Numbered from the stretch's first letter, positions 45,531 to 55,847 are shown. The stretch is DNA of 64,000 nucleotides from Candidatus Kapaibacterium sp. (GCA_025055755.1 JANWWF010000001.1:476670-540669); one strand, 5' to 3'. Numbers and translations: made by a program. The notes: generated by a model not told the origin, from the sequence alone.

Positions 45531-47315
45531 CTATGCAGCCTGGAGACGATGGCGAATTGTTTCCACCGAGGGTGTTGGAATTGCAGCAATAAGCTGGCGT
45601 GTGTAGTCCTGCTGCGGTGAACGGTACAATTCGTCAGCATCTTGTAGTTCGACGATGCGGCCCGCATGCATAACCGCAATGCGATCGCTTATGAACTTGA
45701 CCACGCTTAGATCGTGGGAAATGAAGATGTATGTCAATCCCATCTCCTCACGAAGTTGCACAAGCAAGTTTAAGACTTGTGCTTGAATGCTAACATCAAG
45801 CGCAGAGACGGATTCATCGCAGATTAGCAGCTTCGGATCTACCGCAAGAGCTCGAGCAATACAAATACGCTGCCGCTGCCCACCACTAAACTCATGGGGA
45901 TAGCGGTGATAATGTTGAGGTTCTAAGCCTACCTTGACCAGAAGTTCTTCGATATACGCGCGTCGCTCTGCATCAGTAGAAAAACGACCATGCACCTTGA
46001 GTACTTCCATAAGTGCACTTCCAACCGTAAGCCGAGGATTGAGTGAAGAATACGGATCCTGAAAAATGATTTGCATCTGCCGCCGTAGCTGCTTCAACTG
46101 AGCACGGGGCAAGGATGTTACCTCCTGTCCATTGAAATACACGCGACCTTCGGTTGGCTCAATCAAGCGAAGGATGGCACGGCCTGTTGTAGTCTTACCA
46201 CAACCAGATTCACCTACCAAGCCAAGCGTCTCCCCTTGGCGCACTTGGAAACTAACACCATCTACAGCTTTTACCCATCCAGAGACCCGACTAAATACAC
46301 CGGTGCGAATGGGAAAATGCACTTTCAGGTTTTCCACTTGCAACAGCACTGGGGCTTGTGCCAACTGTTGCTTGCGCAAAGCACGCTCATCTGCGGAAAT
46401 TGCTCGCTGCTCAATGATGGTAGCGATATTGGCGCCCTGGCGTTCAATGATGGTTCCATCGGGAGTTTCTTCCATGAAGTCCCGAATAGTCGGGAGGACT
46501 CGCAATCGCACATCCATCCGTGGACGGCAGGCAAGAAGCCCTTTCGTGTACGGATGCTGAGGATTTTCGAACACTTCAAGAACACTCCCCTTTTCAACAA
46601 TGCGCCCACGGTACATCACCACTACTTCATCGGCAATTTCTGCAACCACCCCCAGATCGTGGGTTATAAACAGTATGCTCATTTGGTGAGTACGCTGGAG
46701 ATGGCGCAATAGTTCGAGAATTGCTGCCTGCACCGTGACATCCAGCGCAGTAGTTGGCTCATCTGCAATAAGCAGGTCGGGATTGCATGCCATTGCCATA
46801 GCAATCATCACGCGCTGCTTCTGCCCACCAGAAAGTTGATGTGGATACTGATCTACAATCACCTCTGGACGTGGCAGCTGCACTTCCTGAAAGAGTGCGA
46901 TCGTCCGTTCACGGGCTTGCTGGCGATCCATTCCCAGATGAAGTTGGAGTGCCTCCATCACCTGCTCCCCACAGCGAAAGACGGGATTGAGCGAGGTCAT
47001 CGGCTCCTGGAAAATCATCCCAATGCGGTTGCCACGATAGTGACGCATCTGGGACTCTGGCAGAGCAAGGAGGTCAACCTCGTGTCCATTGCGCTCACTA
47101 AACCACACAGAACCGCCTACAATTTTCCCCGGCGGTGTCGGTATCAGTCGCATAATCGAGAGTGCCGTCACCGATTTGCCTGATCCTGACTCGCCTACAA
47201 TGCCAACAGTCTTGCCACGCGGAATTTCGAACGAAACATCATCAACCGCACGAATGCATTGATCATCGGTGCGGAATTCGGTCGTTAGGTGCTCGACGCG
47301 AATCAGAGGAGTCAT
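45531..47315 (-). CDS. Fused dipeptide/oligopeptide ABC transporter ATPase (DppD-DppF type)
   Basis: A 594-residue double ATPase. The first half has Walker A GESGSGKS and signature [12 protein letters not shown], with the C-terminal oligopeptide motif [11 protein letters not shown]; the second half has GESGCGKT and [15 protein letters not shown], ending with a [10 protein letters not shown] motif. It corresponds to DppD plus DppF (YejF/GsiA type) fused in one chain and would energise a peptide, microcin or glutathione importer. No permease or solute-binding gene adjoins it, so its transporter is encoded elsewhere. It follows the VWA gene by 43 nt. Confidence 0.9.
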   Translation of the reverse strand: MTPLIRVEHLTTEFRTDDQCIRAVDDVSFEIPRGKTVGIVGESGSGKSVTALSIMRLIPTPPGKIVGGSVWFSERNGHEVDLLALPESQMRHYRGNRIGMIFQEPMTSLNPVFRCGEQVMEALQLHLGMDRQQARERTIALFQEVQLPRPEVIVDQYPHQLSGGQKQRVMIAMAMACNPDLLIADEPTTALDVTVQAAILELLRHLQRTHQMSILFITHDLGVVAEIADEVVVMYRGRIVEKGSVLEVFENPQHPYTKGLLACRPRMDVRLRVLPTIRDFMEETPDGTIIERQGANIATIIEQRAISADERALRKQQLAQAPVLLQVENLKVHFPIRTGVFSRVSGWVKAVDGVSFQVRQGETLGLVGESGCGKTTTGRAILRLIEPTEGRVYFNGQEVTSLPRAQLKQLRRQMQIIFQDPYSSLNPRLTVGSALMEVLKVHGRFSTDAERRAYIEELLVKVGLEPQHYHRYPHEFSGGQRQRICIARALAVDPKLLICDESVSALDVSIQAQVLNLLVQLREEMGLTYIFISHDLSVVKFISDRIAVMHAGRIVELQDADELYRSPQQDYTRQLIAAIPTPSVETIRHRLQAA

Positions 47316-47358
47316 ATACTTCTACGATGATTGCCCTGTACGCCAAATTACGCCACCA

Positions 47359-48453
47359 TCACCGGTAGCTGCGGCGATTGCGGATGTAATCAACCACAAG
47401 CACCTTCCCCAGTTGGTCTAAGTCGCAGTACATCGCTCGCCCACGGTTTGCCCGGGTAAGTTCTTCGACGAAGCTGCGCAGATATGCATCCTGGGCTATC
47501 ATGAACGTGCTAATCGTAATCCCCTCGCGTCGGCAGGCAACAGCTTCATCGAGCGTTTTGTTGACAATGCGGGGATCAAGTCCGAAAGGGTTCTTGTACA
47601 GGCGGCCGTTATCCTCGAAAATTGCCGAGGGTTTGCCGTCGGTGATCATGAAAACTTGTTTGTTCGCCGCACGACTGCGGCGTAAAATCTGGCGGCTGAG
47701 ACGAAGTGCATCGCGCGTATTGGTGTGAAATGGACCTACGGTGATGTATGGAATAAGCTGCCGCTCTATTCGCCGTGCTTCATCTCCAAACACTACTACT
47801 TCAAGCAGGTCTTTGGGATACTTTGTCGAGATAAGCTCAACCAACGCAAGAGCAACCTGCTTAGCTGGCGTGATGCGATCTTCCCCGTAGAGAACCATCG
47901 AATGTGAAATGTCTATCGCCAGGACCGTTGCACAGCTGGTCATGTGCTCAGTTTCATGCACAGCAATGTCCTCTTCCTGAAGAGGAAAAGCTTCCAATGT
48001 GCTATCGCGGAGCAGGACATTCTGGAAGGTTGCCGTTAAATTGATCAGCGAGGGGGAATCGCCAAACAAATAAGGGCGAAGCTCCGGTAATAATTCTGTC
48101 CCTTGGCCCGCATGGGGAATCTCATGATTTCCAAGCTGGCCACTTTTCAGTGTGCGGAATATCTCCTGAAGTGCATCGGTGCGCACAAGACGCTCAGTTT
48201 TCGCTGTCGGACGAAGCTGCCCCTTGTGTTCCTCGATAAGACCGTGAGCGCGGAGAAGCTCAATGAATTCATCAATGGTCATTTGCCCAAGCACGCCGTA
48301 TCGCTCATCGAGAAGCTCCATGAGACGGAGTGCCTCGTTGACATCCATATCCACCTTCAGTAGGACAAGGCGAAAGAGGCGGAAAAGACGCTCAATCTCC
48401 TGCTCTGCGGTGGTTGCACTCTCGTGCCAGCGCGTGTAGCGTAGCCAATACAT
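47359..48453 (-). CDS. VWA-domain protein with helical N-terminus
   Basis: A 364-residue protein. The first 150 residues are helical (EQEIERLFRLFRLVLLKVD, a winged-helix-like stretch RAHGLIEEHKGQLRPT). The second half is a von Willebrand A domain with the MIDAS motif in AIDISHSM and a ITDGKP strand, so the metal site appears intact. Such proteins often pair with MoxR-type AAA+ ATPases; the window's moxR (7919-8899) is a candidate partner, by inference only. Its ATG overlaps the hslU stop by one base, so it is translated with the HslUV protease. There is no signal peptide. Confidence 0.85.
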   Translation of the reverse strand: MYWLRYTRWHESATTAEQEIERLFRLFRLVLLKVDMDVNEALRLMELLDERYGVLGQMTIDEFIELLRAHGLIEEHKGQLRPTAKTERLVRTDALQEIFRTLKSGQLGNHEIPHAGQGTELLPELRPYLFGDSPSLINLTATFQNVLLRDSTLEAFPLQEEDIAVHETEHMTSCATVLAIDISHSMVLYGEDRITPAKQVALALVELISTKYPKDLLEVVVFGDEARRIERQLIPYITVGPFHTNTRDALRLSRQILRRSRAANKQVFMITDGKPSAIFEDNGRLYKNPFGLDPRIVNKTLDEAVACRREGITISTFMIAQDAYLRSFVEELTRANRGRAMYCDLDQLGKVLVVDYIRNRRSYR

Positions 48454-49814
48454 CAGAGCATGAACTTGCTTAAATCGACATCTTGCGCCAGGCGCTCAAG
48501 CTTTCTACGAACATACGAAGCATCAATTGTAACAGTGCGCTCTTCGATTGCATCGGGTGTGTTGAATAGAATGTCGTCAAGGAGCGTTGTCAGAATTGTG
48601 TGTAGCCGACGAGCCCCGATATTCGACACTGTTTCGTTGACTCGTGCTGCAATAGCAGCGATTTCCTCGATAGCATCGGCAGTAAACTCTAATTCAATCC
48701 CTTCCGTTGCAGCCAAAGCACGATATTGCTTGATGAGCGCATTTTCAGGAAGCGTCAGAATCTTCACAAAGTCCTGTTCTGTCAGCGAGTGCAATTCGAC
48801 GCGGATGGGGAAACGTCCCTGCAACTCTGGTATCAAGTCCGAGGGCTTACTTACGTGGAATGCTCCGGAGGCAATAAAAAGCACATGGTCGGTGCGGAGA
48901 GGACCATATTTGGTGTTGACCGTCGAGCCTTCCACAATCGGTAATAAATCGCGCTGGACCCCTTCGCGAGAAACATCTGGACCTGCTGTCTGTCCTCGAG
49001 AGGCGATTTTGTCGATTTCGTCAATAAACACGATACCCATGGTCTCTGCCCGCTCGAGTGCTTCACGAATGACAGCATCCATGTCAATGAGCTTTTCGGC
49101 TTCCTCTTGCTCGAAGATGGCGCGTGCTTGAGCAACTGTTACCTTCCGGCGTTTACTTGTCTTCGGCAAAAATCGGCTGAGCATCTCTTGTAAGTTGATC
49201 CCTAGGTCATCCATGCCAATAGGTCCTACCACTTGCATCATAGGCAATTGGGGAGTTGAGACTTCGATTTCGATGACTTGATTATCCAACTCGCCTTTAC
49301 TGAGGCGGTAGCGCACATCAGCCCGTCGTTCCATGTAGCTATCCATGCTACTGCCGCCAATCTCAAAAGAAATACCGGTAGCGGGGGAAGGAACCAGAAT
49401 ATTGAGTAAGCGCTCCTCAGCAGCTGCAGCAGCCTCCCGACGTTTCTCCGCGGTCTTTTCTTGGCGAACCATCGCAACAGCTGTTTCCGCCAAATCGCGA
49501 ATCATACTTTCCACATCACGACCGACATAGCCAACTTCGGTGAACTTTGTTGCTTCGACCTTGACAAATGGTGCTCCTGCTAAGCGTGCCAGCCGTCGCG
49601 CCAGCTCCGTTTTACCAACGCCAGTCGGTCCAATGAGGATAATGTTGTTCGGCATAATTTCTTCGCGTAGAGGACTTTCGACTTGCTGGCGTCGCCACCG
49701 ATTACGCAATGCAATTGCCAGGGCACGCTTTGCCTCCTGCTGCCCGATGATGTATTTGTCCAACTCCGCAACAATTTGCCGGGGTGTCAACATCGTTGCT
49801 GATTGCAATGTCAT
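48453..49814 (-). CDS. hslU: HslU ATPase subunit of the HslUV protease
   Basis: HslU unfolds substrates for HslV. The 453-residue AAA+ protein has [34 protein letters not shown] in its N-terminus (the family start), Walker [12 protein letters not shown], the I domain (about 110-240) and Walker [12 protein letters not shown], and ends DVDLSKFML, the C-terminal tail that docks into HslV. ATG 49814 overlaps the hslV stop by 4 nt; a second ATG seven codons later is also possible. Confidence 0.97.
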   Translation of the reverse strand: MTLQSATMLTPRQIVAELDKYIIGQQEAKRALAIALRNRWRRQQVESPLREEIMPNNIILIGPTGVGKTELARRLARLAGAPFVKVEATKFTEVGYVGRDVESMIRDLAETAVAMVRQEKTAEKRREAAAAAEERLLNILVPSPATGISFEIGGSSMDSYMERRADVRYRLSKGELDNQVIEIEVSTPQLPMMQVVGPIGMDDLGINLQEMLSRFLPKTSKRRKVTVAQARAIFEQEEAEKLIDMDAVIREALERAETMGIVFIDEIDKIASRGQTAGPDVSREGVQRDLLPIVEGSTVNTKYGPLRTDHVLFIASGAFHVSKPSDLIPELQGRFPIRVELHSLTEQDFVKILTLPENALIKQYRALAATEGIELEFTADAIEEIAAIAARVNETVSNIGARRLHTILTTLLDDILFNTPDAIEERTVTIDASYVRRKLERLAQDVDLSKFML

Positions 49815-50359
49815 GGCAGTTCCTCGATGGTAAAGTGACCGTTCGTGTAAATGCAGATTTCCGACGCTACACGGAGCGATTCTTCGACTATTTGTCGTGC
49901 ACTCAAGGGTGTATGACGAATCAGAGCACGTGCTGCGGCTAACGCGTACTGACCACCAGAGCCGATAGCTGCAATGTTATCATCAGGCACGATAACGTCT
50001 CCTGTTCCACTGATGAGCACTATGTCTGTCTTGCTCACAGCCACAAGCATAGCTTCGAGCCGTCGGAGGTAGCGGTCTGTTCGCCATGCCTTTGCTAATT
50101 CGACAGCACTCCGCGCCAGGTTCCCCCGATGAGCATTGAGCTGTTCTTCAAAGTGCTCCAGCAAAGTAAATGCATCAGCAGTCGCACCTGCAAATCCTGC
50201 CAACACTGTATCGTTGTACAGTCGCCGTACTTTACGTGCGCTGCTTTTGACAACGGTTGCATTCAGGGTAACCTGCCCGTCACTTCCAATGCATGCGCTT
50301 CCATCACGAAGGACTGCAATGACGGTTGTTCCGTGTATTACTTTTAGCCGATCATTCAT
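49811..50359 (-). CDS. hslV: HslV peptidase subunit of the HslUV protease
   Basis: HslV is the proteasome-like threonine protease of the HslUV complex. The 182-residue protein has HGTTVIAV, so the catalytic Thr would be residue 11 after removal of a 10-residue propeptide, and the conserved [18 protein letters not shown] and GFAGATADA blocks. The propeptide is slightly longer than in E. coli HslV, which starts almost at the Thr. ATG 50359 overlaps the upstream membrane-protein stop by 4 nt. Confidence 0.97.
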   Translation of the reverse strand: MNDRLKVIHGTTVIAVLRDGSACIGSDGQVTLNATVVKSSARKVRRLYNDTVLAGFAGATADAFTLLEHFEEQLNAHRGNLARSAVELAKAWRTDRYLRRLEAMLVAVSKTDIVLISGTGDVIVPDDNIAAIGSGGQYALAAARALIRHTPLSARQIVEESLRVASEICIYTNGHFTIEELP

Positions 50360-50700
50360 AGCCGTGTCATCCGATAGAGGACAATAAACATTGGCAGCGA
50401 CACTATCGCCAATAGCCCAAGAATCAGTGCACTTGTGTTATCGCTCTGAACCAGCGCCTCCAGTGAGCGCCACACAAACGACGCGGTAAAGATAGTGACT
50501 GCGGTAACAAGCGCAGCTCTGCTCCACAGCACGCGACGATGATACAGCCAGCCAAGTATAGTCAATAGCAAGCCTCCACCAATTCCTCCCACTAATGCGA
50601 TAAGGGGGCGCCGAGCGCTCCATACATATGTCCCTACTCCAACAACCGCCAATAGAAGGGCATACCCCACCACCAGGTGAAACAGCAGCCGCGATGTCAT
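50356..50700 (-). CDS. Small four-helix membrane protein (TMEM14-like)
   Basis: A 114-residue protein with four hydrophobic segments (about 8-26, 32-50, 60-78, 90-108) and Gly-rich turns such as GGIGGGLLL. The size and helix pattern resemble the TMEM14/UPF0136 family, but I cannot assign it firmly. It is held between lolD and hslV by 4-nt overlaps at both ends, so all are translated together; no functional link can be seen. Confidence 0.65.
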   Translation of the reverse strand: MTSRLLFHLVVGYALLLAVVGVGTYVWSARRPLIALVGGIGGGLLLTILGWLYHRRVLWSRAALVTAVTIFTASFVWRSLEALVQSDNTSALILGLLAIVSLPMFIVLYRMTRL

Positions 50701-51398
50701 CGAAACCGTGCTTCGATAATTTGACCGTCCCGCATCACAACCACTCGGTCGGCCGCACCAGCAATTTCGAAACTATGTGTTGCCATGACAATGGTGAGCC
50801 CATATTCTTTCCGGAGCTCGGCAAGCAGGGAAAGGAGTCGCTCAGTGTTTTCCGAATCAAGATTGCCGGTCGGCTCATCAGCGATCAAGAGCTGCGGTCG
50901 TATTACCAGTGCTCGCGCCAGCGCTACACGCTGTTGCTCGCCACCCGAAAGTTCTGTTGGCTTATGCAGACAGCGATGAGAAAGCCCCACTGCTTCGAGC
51001 ATTGCATGGGCGGCTTGTTGCGCAGAGCTACGTCGCTCTCCACGGAGCAAAAGAGGAAGCATCACATTCTCTTCTGCACTGAACTCTGGCAGTAGATGGT
51101 GAAACTGAAACACGAACCCAATTCCGTAGGAACGAAGGCGAATGCGACCACGTTCATCAAGCGACGAAAGAGCGCATGGAGTCTCTCCATCAAGCTGGTA
51201 ATAGACTTCTCCTTCATCGGGGCTATCTAAGCCACCAAGGATATGCAGCAGTGTACTTTTGCCAGCTCCTGATGGTCCAACAAGGGCAACGTACTCTCCT
51301 TTCTCAATTGCCAGCGATACCCCTCGCAGGACGACGACGTCGTTGGCAGAACGGAGAGAGTACGCCTTGTGAATGTTCTCTGCAGAAAGGATAGCCAC
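50697..51398 (-). CDS. LolD-like lipoprotein-release/MacB-type ABC ATPase
   Basis: A 233-residue ATPase with Walker [10 protein letters not shown], signature [15 protein letters not shown], Walker [14 protein letters not shown] and the switch ATHSFE. The LolD/MacB-type pattern (DEPTGNLD) is clear, so it probably energises lipoprotein release (with LolC/E) or a related MacB/FtsX-type permease; no such permease is in the window. The start codon is GTG at 51398 ([13 protein letters not shown]), with a promoter element 22 nt upstream. It is the first gene of the hslUV unit. Confidence 0.88.
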   Translation of the reverse strand: MAILSAENIHKAYSLRSANDVVVLRGVSLAIEKGEYVALVGPSGAGKSTLLHILGGLDSPDEGEVYYQLDGETPCALSSLDERGRIRLRSYGIGFVFQFHHLLPEFSAEENVMLPLLLRGERRSSAQQAAHAMLEAVGLSHRCLHKPTELSGGEQQRVALARALVIRPQLLIADEPTGNLDSENTERLLSLLAELRKEYGLTIVMATHSFEIAGAADRVVVMRDGQIIEARFR

Positions 51399-51420
51399 TA
51401 TCGCTCCTTGAATAGCAGAG

Positions 51421-51428
51421 CAAAATTA
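51421..51428 (-). promoter_or_regulatory. -7 promoter element for the lolD-hslVU unit
   Basis: The minus strand reads TAATTTTG in the context GTAATTTTGC, 22 nt before the GTG at 51398, within the 50-nt gap to the divergent rsmB-like gene. Confidence 0.5.
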
Positions 51429-51448
51429 CCGTTCATTTCGATGCTTGG

Positions 51449-52816
51449 ATGAAGACACAATCACTGTTGAACCATTGTATCGAGCTCCTTGGACAGATTG
51501 AACGCTCTCGCTCTACCCCAGCTGATGAGCTTGTCAGTGCTTACACCCGAGCACGGAAGTACCTGGGAGCAAAAGAACGGCGTGCTCTCTCGGAGATTGT
51601 CTTTGCAACGTTACGAACAAAAAATACCGCAGAGCACTGCAGTGCACTGTTGTGCAATCACGACCATCATCCAACAGCAGCACATGCACTTATCGGCGCT
51701 ATAGCTGGTGTGGCACGTCGATGGGCATCTTTCGATGCAGCGCCATTGCTCAGCAGCGCGGCAGCCACTCCAATTGACCTTTTCACTGAGCTTGAGCTAC
51801 TATCCACTGCTGTGCTTGGCTGCCAACTGCCATCGGATTGGGCGCTACAACTGGAGCACATGCTTCAGGAACTGGATAATCCCGCCCCTGAGATTTCCGC
51901 TCTTGCGCTGGCATCTTGTTTACCAGCGTGGATTGTCGAACACCTTCTCAACCATGGTTTCGATGCTCCGACGATTCACCGCCTTGGACGTTCCCTTATT
52001 CTGCCTGCACCCTTTACACTTCGCGTAGTATCCCCTCCGAATGATCGCAACTCGATTATCTCCCTGCTCGGAGCCGAAGGAATATCTGCCCGCCCTACTC
52101 CATATTCTCCTGCAGGAATCATCCTCGACGAGCGAGTACGGCTGATTGATCACGCATTATACCGTACTGCTGCCATCGAAGTACAAGATGAAGGAAGCCA
52201 GCTTGTGTCCTACGCCTTGGCACCAAAAGAACACTGGCGTATCCTCGACGCATGTGCAGGGGCAGGAGGCAAAACACTCCATCTTGCAGCCCTCCAGAAT
52301 GACCGCGGCAGTATCGTTGCCTCGGATATCGACACTGCTCGACTGGTCAATCTTCGCCGACGGCTACGCAGATACCGCTACCGATCGATTGAAATTCGCC
52401 TGGTGGAGCGTCGCAAGGTACAACCAGCGCAACGCTTCGACGCTGTACTGCTCGATGTACCATGCAGTGGTTTTGGCACAGTGCGTCGCTCTCCAGAAAT
52501 CAAATGGCGCCTTCAGCCTGCTCAGCTTAAGCGCATTGTCGCAAAGCAGCAAAAGATTTTGGACACCTACGTGCCGTATGTTCGCTCTGGGGGAGTTCTG
52601 GTATATGCAACTTGTTCGATACTTCCAGCAGAAAATCAGTGCGTACTTGAGCGGTTTCTTGAGCAGCATCCTGAGTTCGTCCCTGATCCACTTGCTCCTG
52701 CTTTTGCACAGTATGGGATTCCTCTTGCCGTAGAGCCGGATCAGTGGTTCATTCAGCTTTTTCCCCACCTCCATGGAACCGACGGATTCTTCATTGCACG
52801 AATGCGCCGATTATAA
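51449..52816 (+). CDS. RsmB-type rRNA (cytosine-5) methyltransferase
   Basis: A 455-residue SAM-dependent m5C methyltransferase. The N-terminal 150 residues are helical and NusB-like (PADELVSAYTRARKYLGAKERRALSEIVF), the C-terminal half is a Rossmann-type domain with ILDACAGAGGKTLHLA for SAM, and the catalytic motifs DVPCSGFGTVRRSPE and YATCSILPAENQ carry the two family cysteines. It most likely methylates 16S rRNA like RsmB; the exact site cannot be deduced. The ATG lies 50 nt from the divergent lolD start. It converges on the YIP1-like gene with a 6-nt overlap. Confidence 0.93.
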   Translation: MKTQSLLNHCIELLGQIERSRSTPADELVSAYTRARKYLGAKERRALSEIVFATLRTKNTAEHCSALLCNHDHHPTAAHALIGAIAGVARRWASFDAAPLLSSAAATPIDLFTELELLSTAVLGCQLPSDWALQLEHMLQELDNPAPEISALALASCLPAWIVEHLLNHGFDAPTIHRLGRSLILPAPFTLRVVSPPNDRNSIISLLGAEGISARPTPYSPAGIILDERVRLIDHALYRTAAIEVQDEGSQLVSYALAPKEHWRILDACAGAGGKTLHLAALQNDRGSIVASDIDTARLVNLRRRLRRYRYRSIEIRLVERRKVQPAQRFDAVLLDVPCSGFGTVRRSPEIKWRLQPAQLKRIVAKQQKILDTYVPYVRSGGVLVYATCSILPAENQCVLERFLEQHPEFVPDPLAPAFAQYGIPLAVEPDQWFIQLFPHLHGTDGFFIARMRRL

Positions 52817-53506
52817 ACCTGCAATCTGTGCTACCAGCAGTATCCCTGCTGCAACAATTCCACTTCGCACTACGAATACCATGCTTCCACGGAGCAGGAC
52901 TGTTCTCCATCCAGACGATGGGAAAAGCAATCGCGTCATAACAACTGCATGCATAAGCGCCCCAAGATCAATCTTGGCAGCAATCGAATAAAGCCGCACA
53001 TCCACGGCCGTTGGCTCAATAAATGCTGCAAGGGATGGCATTGCACTAATTGACCCTACGCCAAGCTGCACAAGAGTGGTCAGCAAACCGACAGCACTAA
53101 CCAAGGGAAGAGGAAACACTGCAGTCGGCACAAGTACCCCTAAACCAGGTATGTGTCGACATACAAGTCGAAAGCTGAGGAATGCTGCCAGCGTCCACAG
53201 CAGCAATGCCCCGATACTTCCCGGAATGAGCGAGGCAACAAAGACACCCAGAGCAGAAAATTCCCCTATAGGCGGTGCCGTATATCCAACCTGCTTTGCC
53301 ACTAATGCATTGAGTGCTGCATACTGGGAGCGAAGTGGCGGATTGGACCATACTATCCATGCGGACACAACATCAATCGCGGCAGCAAGAAGCGCTGCGA
53401 CAAACACAAGCTGAACTCGAGTTGTATAGTCAAGTTCCTCCACTGCAATGAATCGTCCCCCAAGAAGAGACCGTATCCATCCAATCCAGGCACTACGAGG
53501 AGGCAT
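52811..53506 (-). CDS. YIP1-like multi-pass membrane protein
   Basis: A 231-residue protein with a cytoplasmic N-terminal segment (RSLLGGRFIAVEELDY) and about five hydrophobic helices, e.g. QLVFVAALLAAAIDVVSAWIV and GSIGALLLWTLAAFLSFRLV. The layout resembles YIP1-domain proteins of bacteria, whose function is unknown. ATG 53506 (MPPRSAWIGWIRSLL) is preferred; the ORF-track start at 53557 reads into the amidotransferase gene. It overlaps that gene by 14 nt and ends the rplM-lpx operon. Confidence 0.6.
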   Translation of the reverse strand: MPPRSAWIGWIRSLLGGRFIAVEELDYTTRVQLVFVAALLAAAIDVVSAWIVWSNPPLRSQYAALNALVAKQVGYTAPPIGEFSALGVFVASLIPGSIGALLLWTLAAFLSFRLVCRHIPGLGVLVPTAVFPLPLVSAVGLLTTLVQLGVGSISAMPSLAAFIEPTAVDVRLYSIAAKIDLGALMHAVVMTRLLFPSSGWRTVLLRGSMVFVVRSGIVAAGILLVAQIAGL

Positions 53507-54284
53507 CGCTGTCCTGCGGTGGTGACATAAACTGTGCGCGATCGTAGTGGCGGCCACTTAACAGCAGCGCGTAGCTTTGGGCTTCGAATAAGAAATGCTC
53601 ACCAAGCTTTCGGGAAAAAGCCGATGCTTGATGTTGCATTCGCTCCGGATGCCATTGCACAGCGATAAGAAAACCACCAGAGCCCGAATCCTGCCACTCA
53701 ATTGCCTCCACTATTCCATCTGGAGAGCGAGCAGAGATAGTAAGACCTGTGCCCAGTTCATGAATGCTCTGATGGTGTGCACTGTTGACCACTCCGTCCC
53801 ACTGCCGAAGCATACGCCCAAGCATTGTTCCTGCTTCGATGGTAACCGGATGCTCGCTATCGCTCTCGCCAAGCTTACCGTGATGAAGCGGTGCCTTAAC
53901 CTGCGTTGGAATGTCCACGATTAGCCGCCCCCCAAGCGCAACATTGATCAGCTGGGCTCCGCGGCAAATTCCCAGAATAGGCATGTGCAAGGATCGGGCA
54001 GCCTCGAAGAGCTCAAGCTCGAATTCATCCCGATCGCGCTCGATTCGTTCGCACAATGGACGTTCGTCGGCGGCACCATAAAGCGCCGGATCGATATCGG
54101 ACCCTCCCGTGAACACTATACCACTGCATGAGGGAAGAATCTCTTTCGCTCGGGCGACGCTATATCCTTCAGCGGCAAGGTCAATGACTTCCACCTGCGG
54201 ATCAATCCGCTGAAGCCACTCAGTGTAAAGGCGGTACTTTGGGCCTCCGCTACCTTTCGATAGTGCAATGCGCATGGCGTTCAT
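53493..54284 (-). CDS. Gamma-glutamyl-gamma-aminobutyrate hydrolase family protein (class I amidotransferase-like)
   Basis: A 263-residue peptidase C26-type protein. The catalytic Cys is in LGICRGAQLINV, with FTGGSDIDPALYG upstream, and the His/Glu pair in VQWHPER; together they make a complete glutaminase-type triad. The family hydrolyses gamma-glutamyl amides such as gamma-Glu-GABA (PuuD), but the substrate here is open, since no polyamine genes adjoin it. Its ATG overlaps the lpxK stop by 4 nt. Confidence 0.88.
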   Translation of the reverse strand: MNAMRIALSKGSGGPKYRLYTEWLQRIDPQVEVIDLAAEGYSVARAKEILPSCSGIVFTGGSDIDPALYGAADERPLCERIERDRDEFELELFEAARSLHMPILGICRGAQLINVALGGRLIVDIPTQVKAPLHHGKLGESDSEHPVTIEAGTMLGRMLRQWDGVVNSAHHQSIHELGTGLTISARSPDGIVEAIEWQDSGSGGFLIAVQWHPERMQHQASAFSRKLGEHFLFEAQSYALLLSGRHYDRAQFMSPPQDSDASS

Positions 54285-55285
54285 TGGGATGTTACCTTCG
54301 CCAACTGCTCTATGAGTCTGCTACGATCAGGCTCGGGGAAAACTAAGCTTAAGCGAGCAACAGCAACGCGAATACCCGCAGCTTCCAGCTCTGGCGCATA
54401 CTGCCGCAGTTTGACCGCATCTTTTTCCGTCGTAACGACGGACAACGCAGCGACTGCGTGTGTACGAGCAATGAGCATCTGAACATCATCGGTAGTGTAC
54501 CAGTGATGATCGGGCCATACCATTACTTCACCAATCTTCACCCCTGAAACTTGCTGAACGAGCCTGATAAACTGCTCTGGGCGTGCAATTGCGCAGGCTA
54601 TCGTAACAGTTCCAGTGGGCGGTATTGTTGGTTCTCCATGGAGTGTGCGCCATCGCCGAAGTTGCCGTATAGCACGAATAACCATTGCCCCATCACCAAC
54701 CAATGGCATAAGAGCGTTGGGATCAACATCCACCGCACATAGCAGCTGTGCGCGGCGAAGACTTGAGCGCGGCTCGCGCAAAGTTCCTAAGGGAATAAGG
54801 GAATTGGCAGTGTCCACCGTTGCAGCATCCACCATCACAATGTCCAGATTGCGGTGCAAGCGACGGTGCTGGAAACCATCATCGAGCACAACAACGGTTG
54901 CACCGAATTGCTTCCATGCAGCTGTAGCACCTGCATGCCGATCGGCAGCTGCAATGACAATTGCTTGTGGTAGTCGTTCTGCGATAAGTGCCAGCTCATC
55001 CCCTGCATTGTCAAGCGAGGCAACCATTCCTTTTCCGTCGCTGACGACTACTAAGCCTTGCGACCGGCGTCCGTAACCTCGGCTTACGATTGCGCATTGC
55101 TGCCCACTTCGCTGGAGCAGCTCTGCGATTGCGATAACCATTGGTGTTTTTCCTGTACCGCCAACGGTGATGTTCCCTACGCTGATGACTGGTATTCCCA
55201 CTGTTCGTACACTCAGTCCCCAGTCATACCAGCGGTTGCGCAGAAAGACCGCAATCCCATAGAGCATGCTAATCCCCTGGCGCAT
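54281..55285 (-). CDS. lpxK: Tetraacyldisaccharide 4'-kinase
   Basis: LpxK phosphorylates the 4'-position of the lipid A precursor DS-1-P. The 334-residue protein has a hydrophobic N-terminus, the P-loop TVGGTGKTP (40-48), SRGYGRRS, the Asp-rich VVLDDGFQHRRLHR motif typical of LpxK and a C-terminal TTEKDAVKL. ATG 55285 (MRQGISMLYGIAVFL) fits the usual length; ATG 55267 just after the upstream stop is the alternative, and the ORF-track extension to 55534 is not family-like. Lipid A is thus expected. Confidence 0.94.
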   Translation of the reverse strand: MRQGISMLYGIAVFLRNRWYDWGLSVRTVGIPVISVGNITVGGTGKTPMVIAIAELLQRSGQQCAIVSRGYGRRSQGLVVVSDGKGMVASLDNAGDELALIAERLPQAIVIAAADRHAGATAAWKQFGATVVVLDDGFQHRRLHRNLDIVMVDAATVDTANSLIPLGTLREPRSSLRRAQLLCAVDVDPNALMPLVGDGAMVIRAIRQLRRWRTLHGEPTIPPTGTVTIACAIARPEQFIRLVQQVSGVKIGEVMVWPDHHWYTTDDVQMLIARTHAVAALSVVTTEKDAVKLRQYAPELEAAGIRVAVARLSLVFPEPDRSRLIEQLAKVTSQ

Positions 55286-55847
55286 AGCGCTCCTGAAGAG
55301 TACAACGTATGTGCTCAATGTCCAGTTCGGAAAACGTCGGAGGAATCTCGATAGGTTCTGAAAGAAAAAGTTGCGCGCGAGCAAATGGTAAGGGAACCCG
55401 AAAATGATCCCACGATCGCCTCGATCGAATTGCCCAGCGACACTCGACAGTACACCAGTAAAGCGGTACTCCCGCTTGTTGGGCACAGATGAACGCACCG
55501 CGTTTGGCAACGCCGCGGGGACCCCGTGGTCCATCCGGTGTAATCAGCACAAGCCGTCCCTGTCGTGCGTAGTCAATGAGCTCCGCAAGTGCCTGCTGAC
55601 CACCGCGCGAAGAAGAGCCGCGAACGCAACAGTATCCTAATCGCTCCAGAAATGCTGCTAACACTGCTCCATCGCGACTCTGGCTCACAAGTGCTACTGG
55701 CTTTAGGCGGGCAAAACCCATCCACACGGGCAGCATGTCCCCATGCCAGAAGGCAACAACACCGCGTTGAGGAAGCGAGGGAGCAGGACAAATCTTCCAT
55801 GTCCGTGCCAGTGCATGCAAGATGCTTGCTGCAGTGGAAACGTTCAT
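55269..55847 (-). CDS. DUF374 lysophospholipid acyltransferase-like protein
   Basis: A 192-residue protein with the DUF374 pattern: WHGDMLPVWMGFARLKPVALVS carrying the HGD variant of the acyltransferase HxxxxD region, SRDGAVLAAFLERLGY, GSSSRGGQQALAELI and the block ITPDGPRGPRG. The position between lpxB and lpxK suggests a role in lipid A acylation, possibly as the missing late acyltransferase; that is inference. ATG 55847 overlaps the lpxB stop by 4 nt, and its own stop lies inside the lpxK start region. Confidence 0.88.
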   Translation of the reverse strand: MNVSTAASILHALARTWKICPAPSLPQRGVVAFWHGDMLPVWMGFARLKPVALVSQSRDGAVLAAFLERLGYCCVRGSSSRGGQQALAELIDYARQGRLVLITPDGPRGPRGVAKRGAFICAQQAGVPLYWCTVECRWAIRSRRSWDHFRVPLPFARAQLFLSEPIEIPPTFSELDIEHIRCTLQERYAPGD

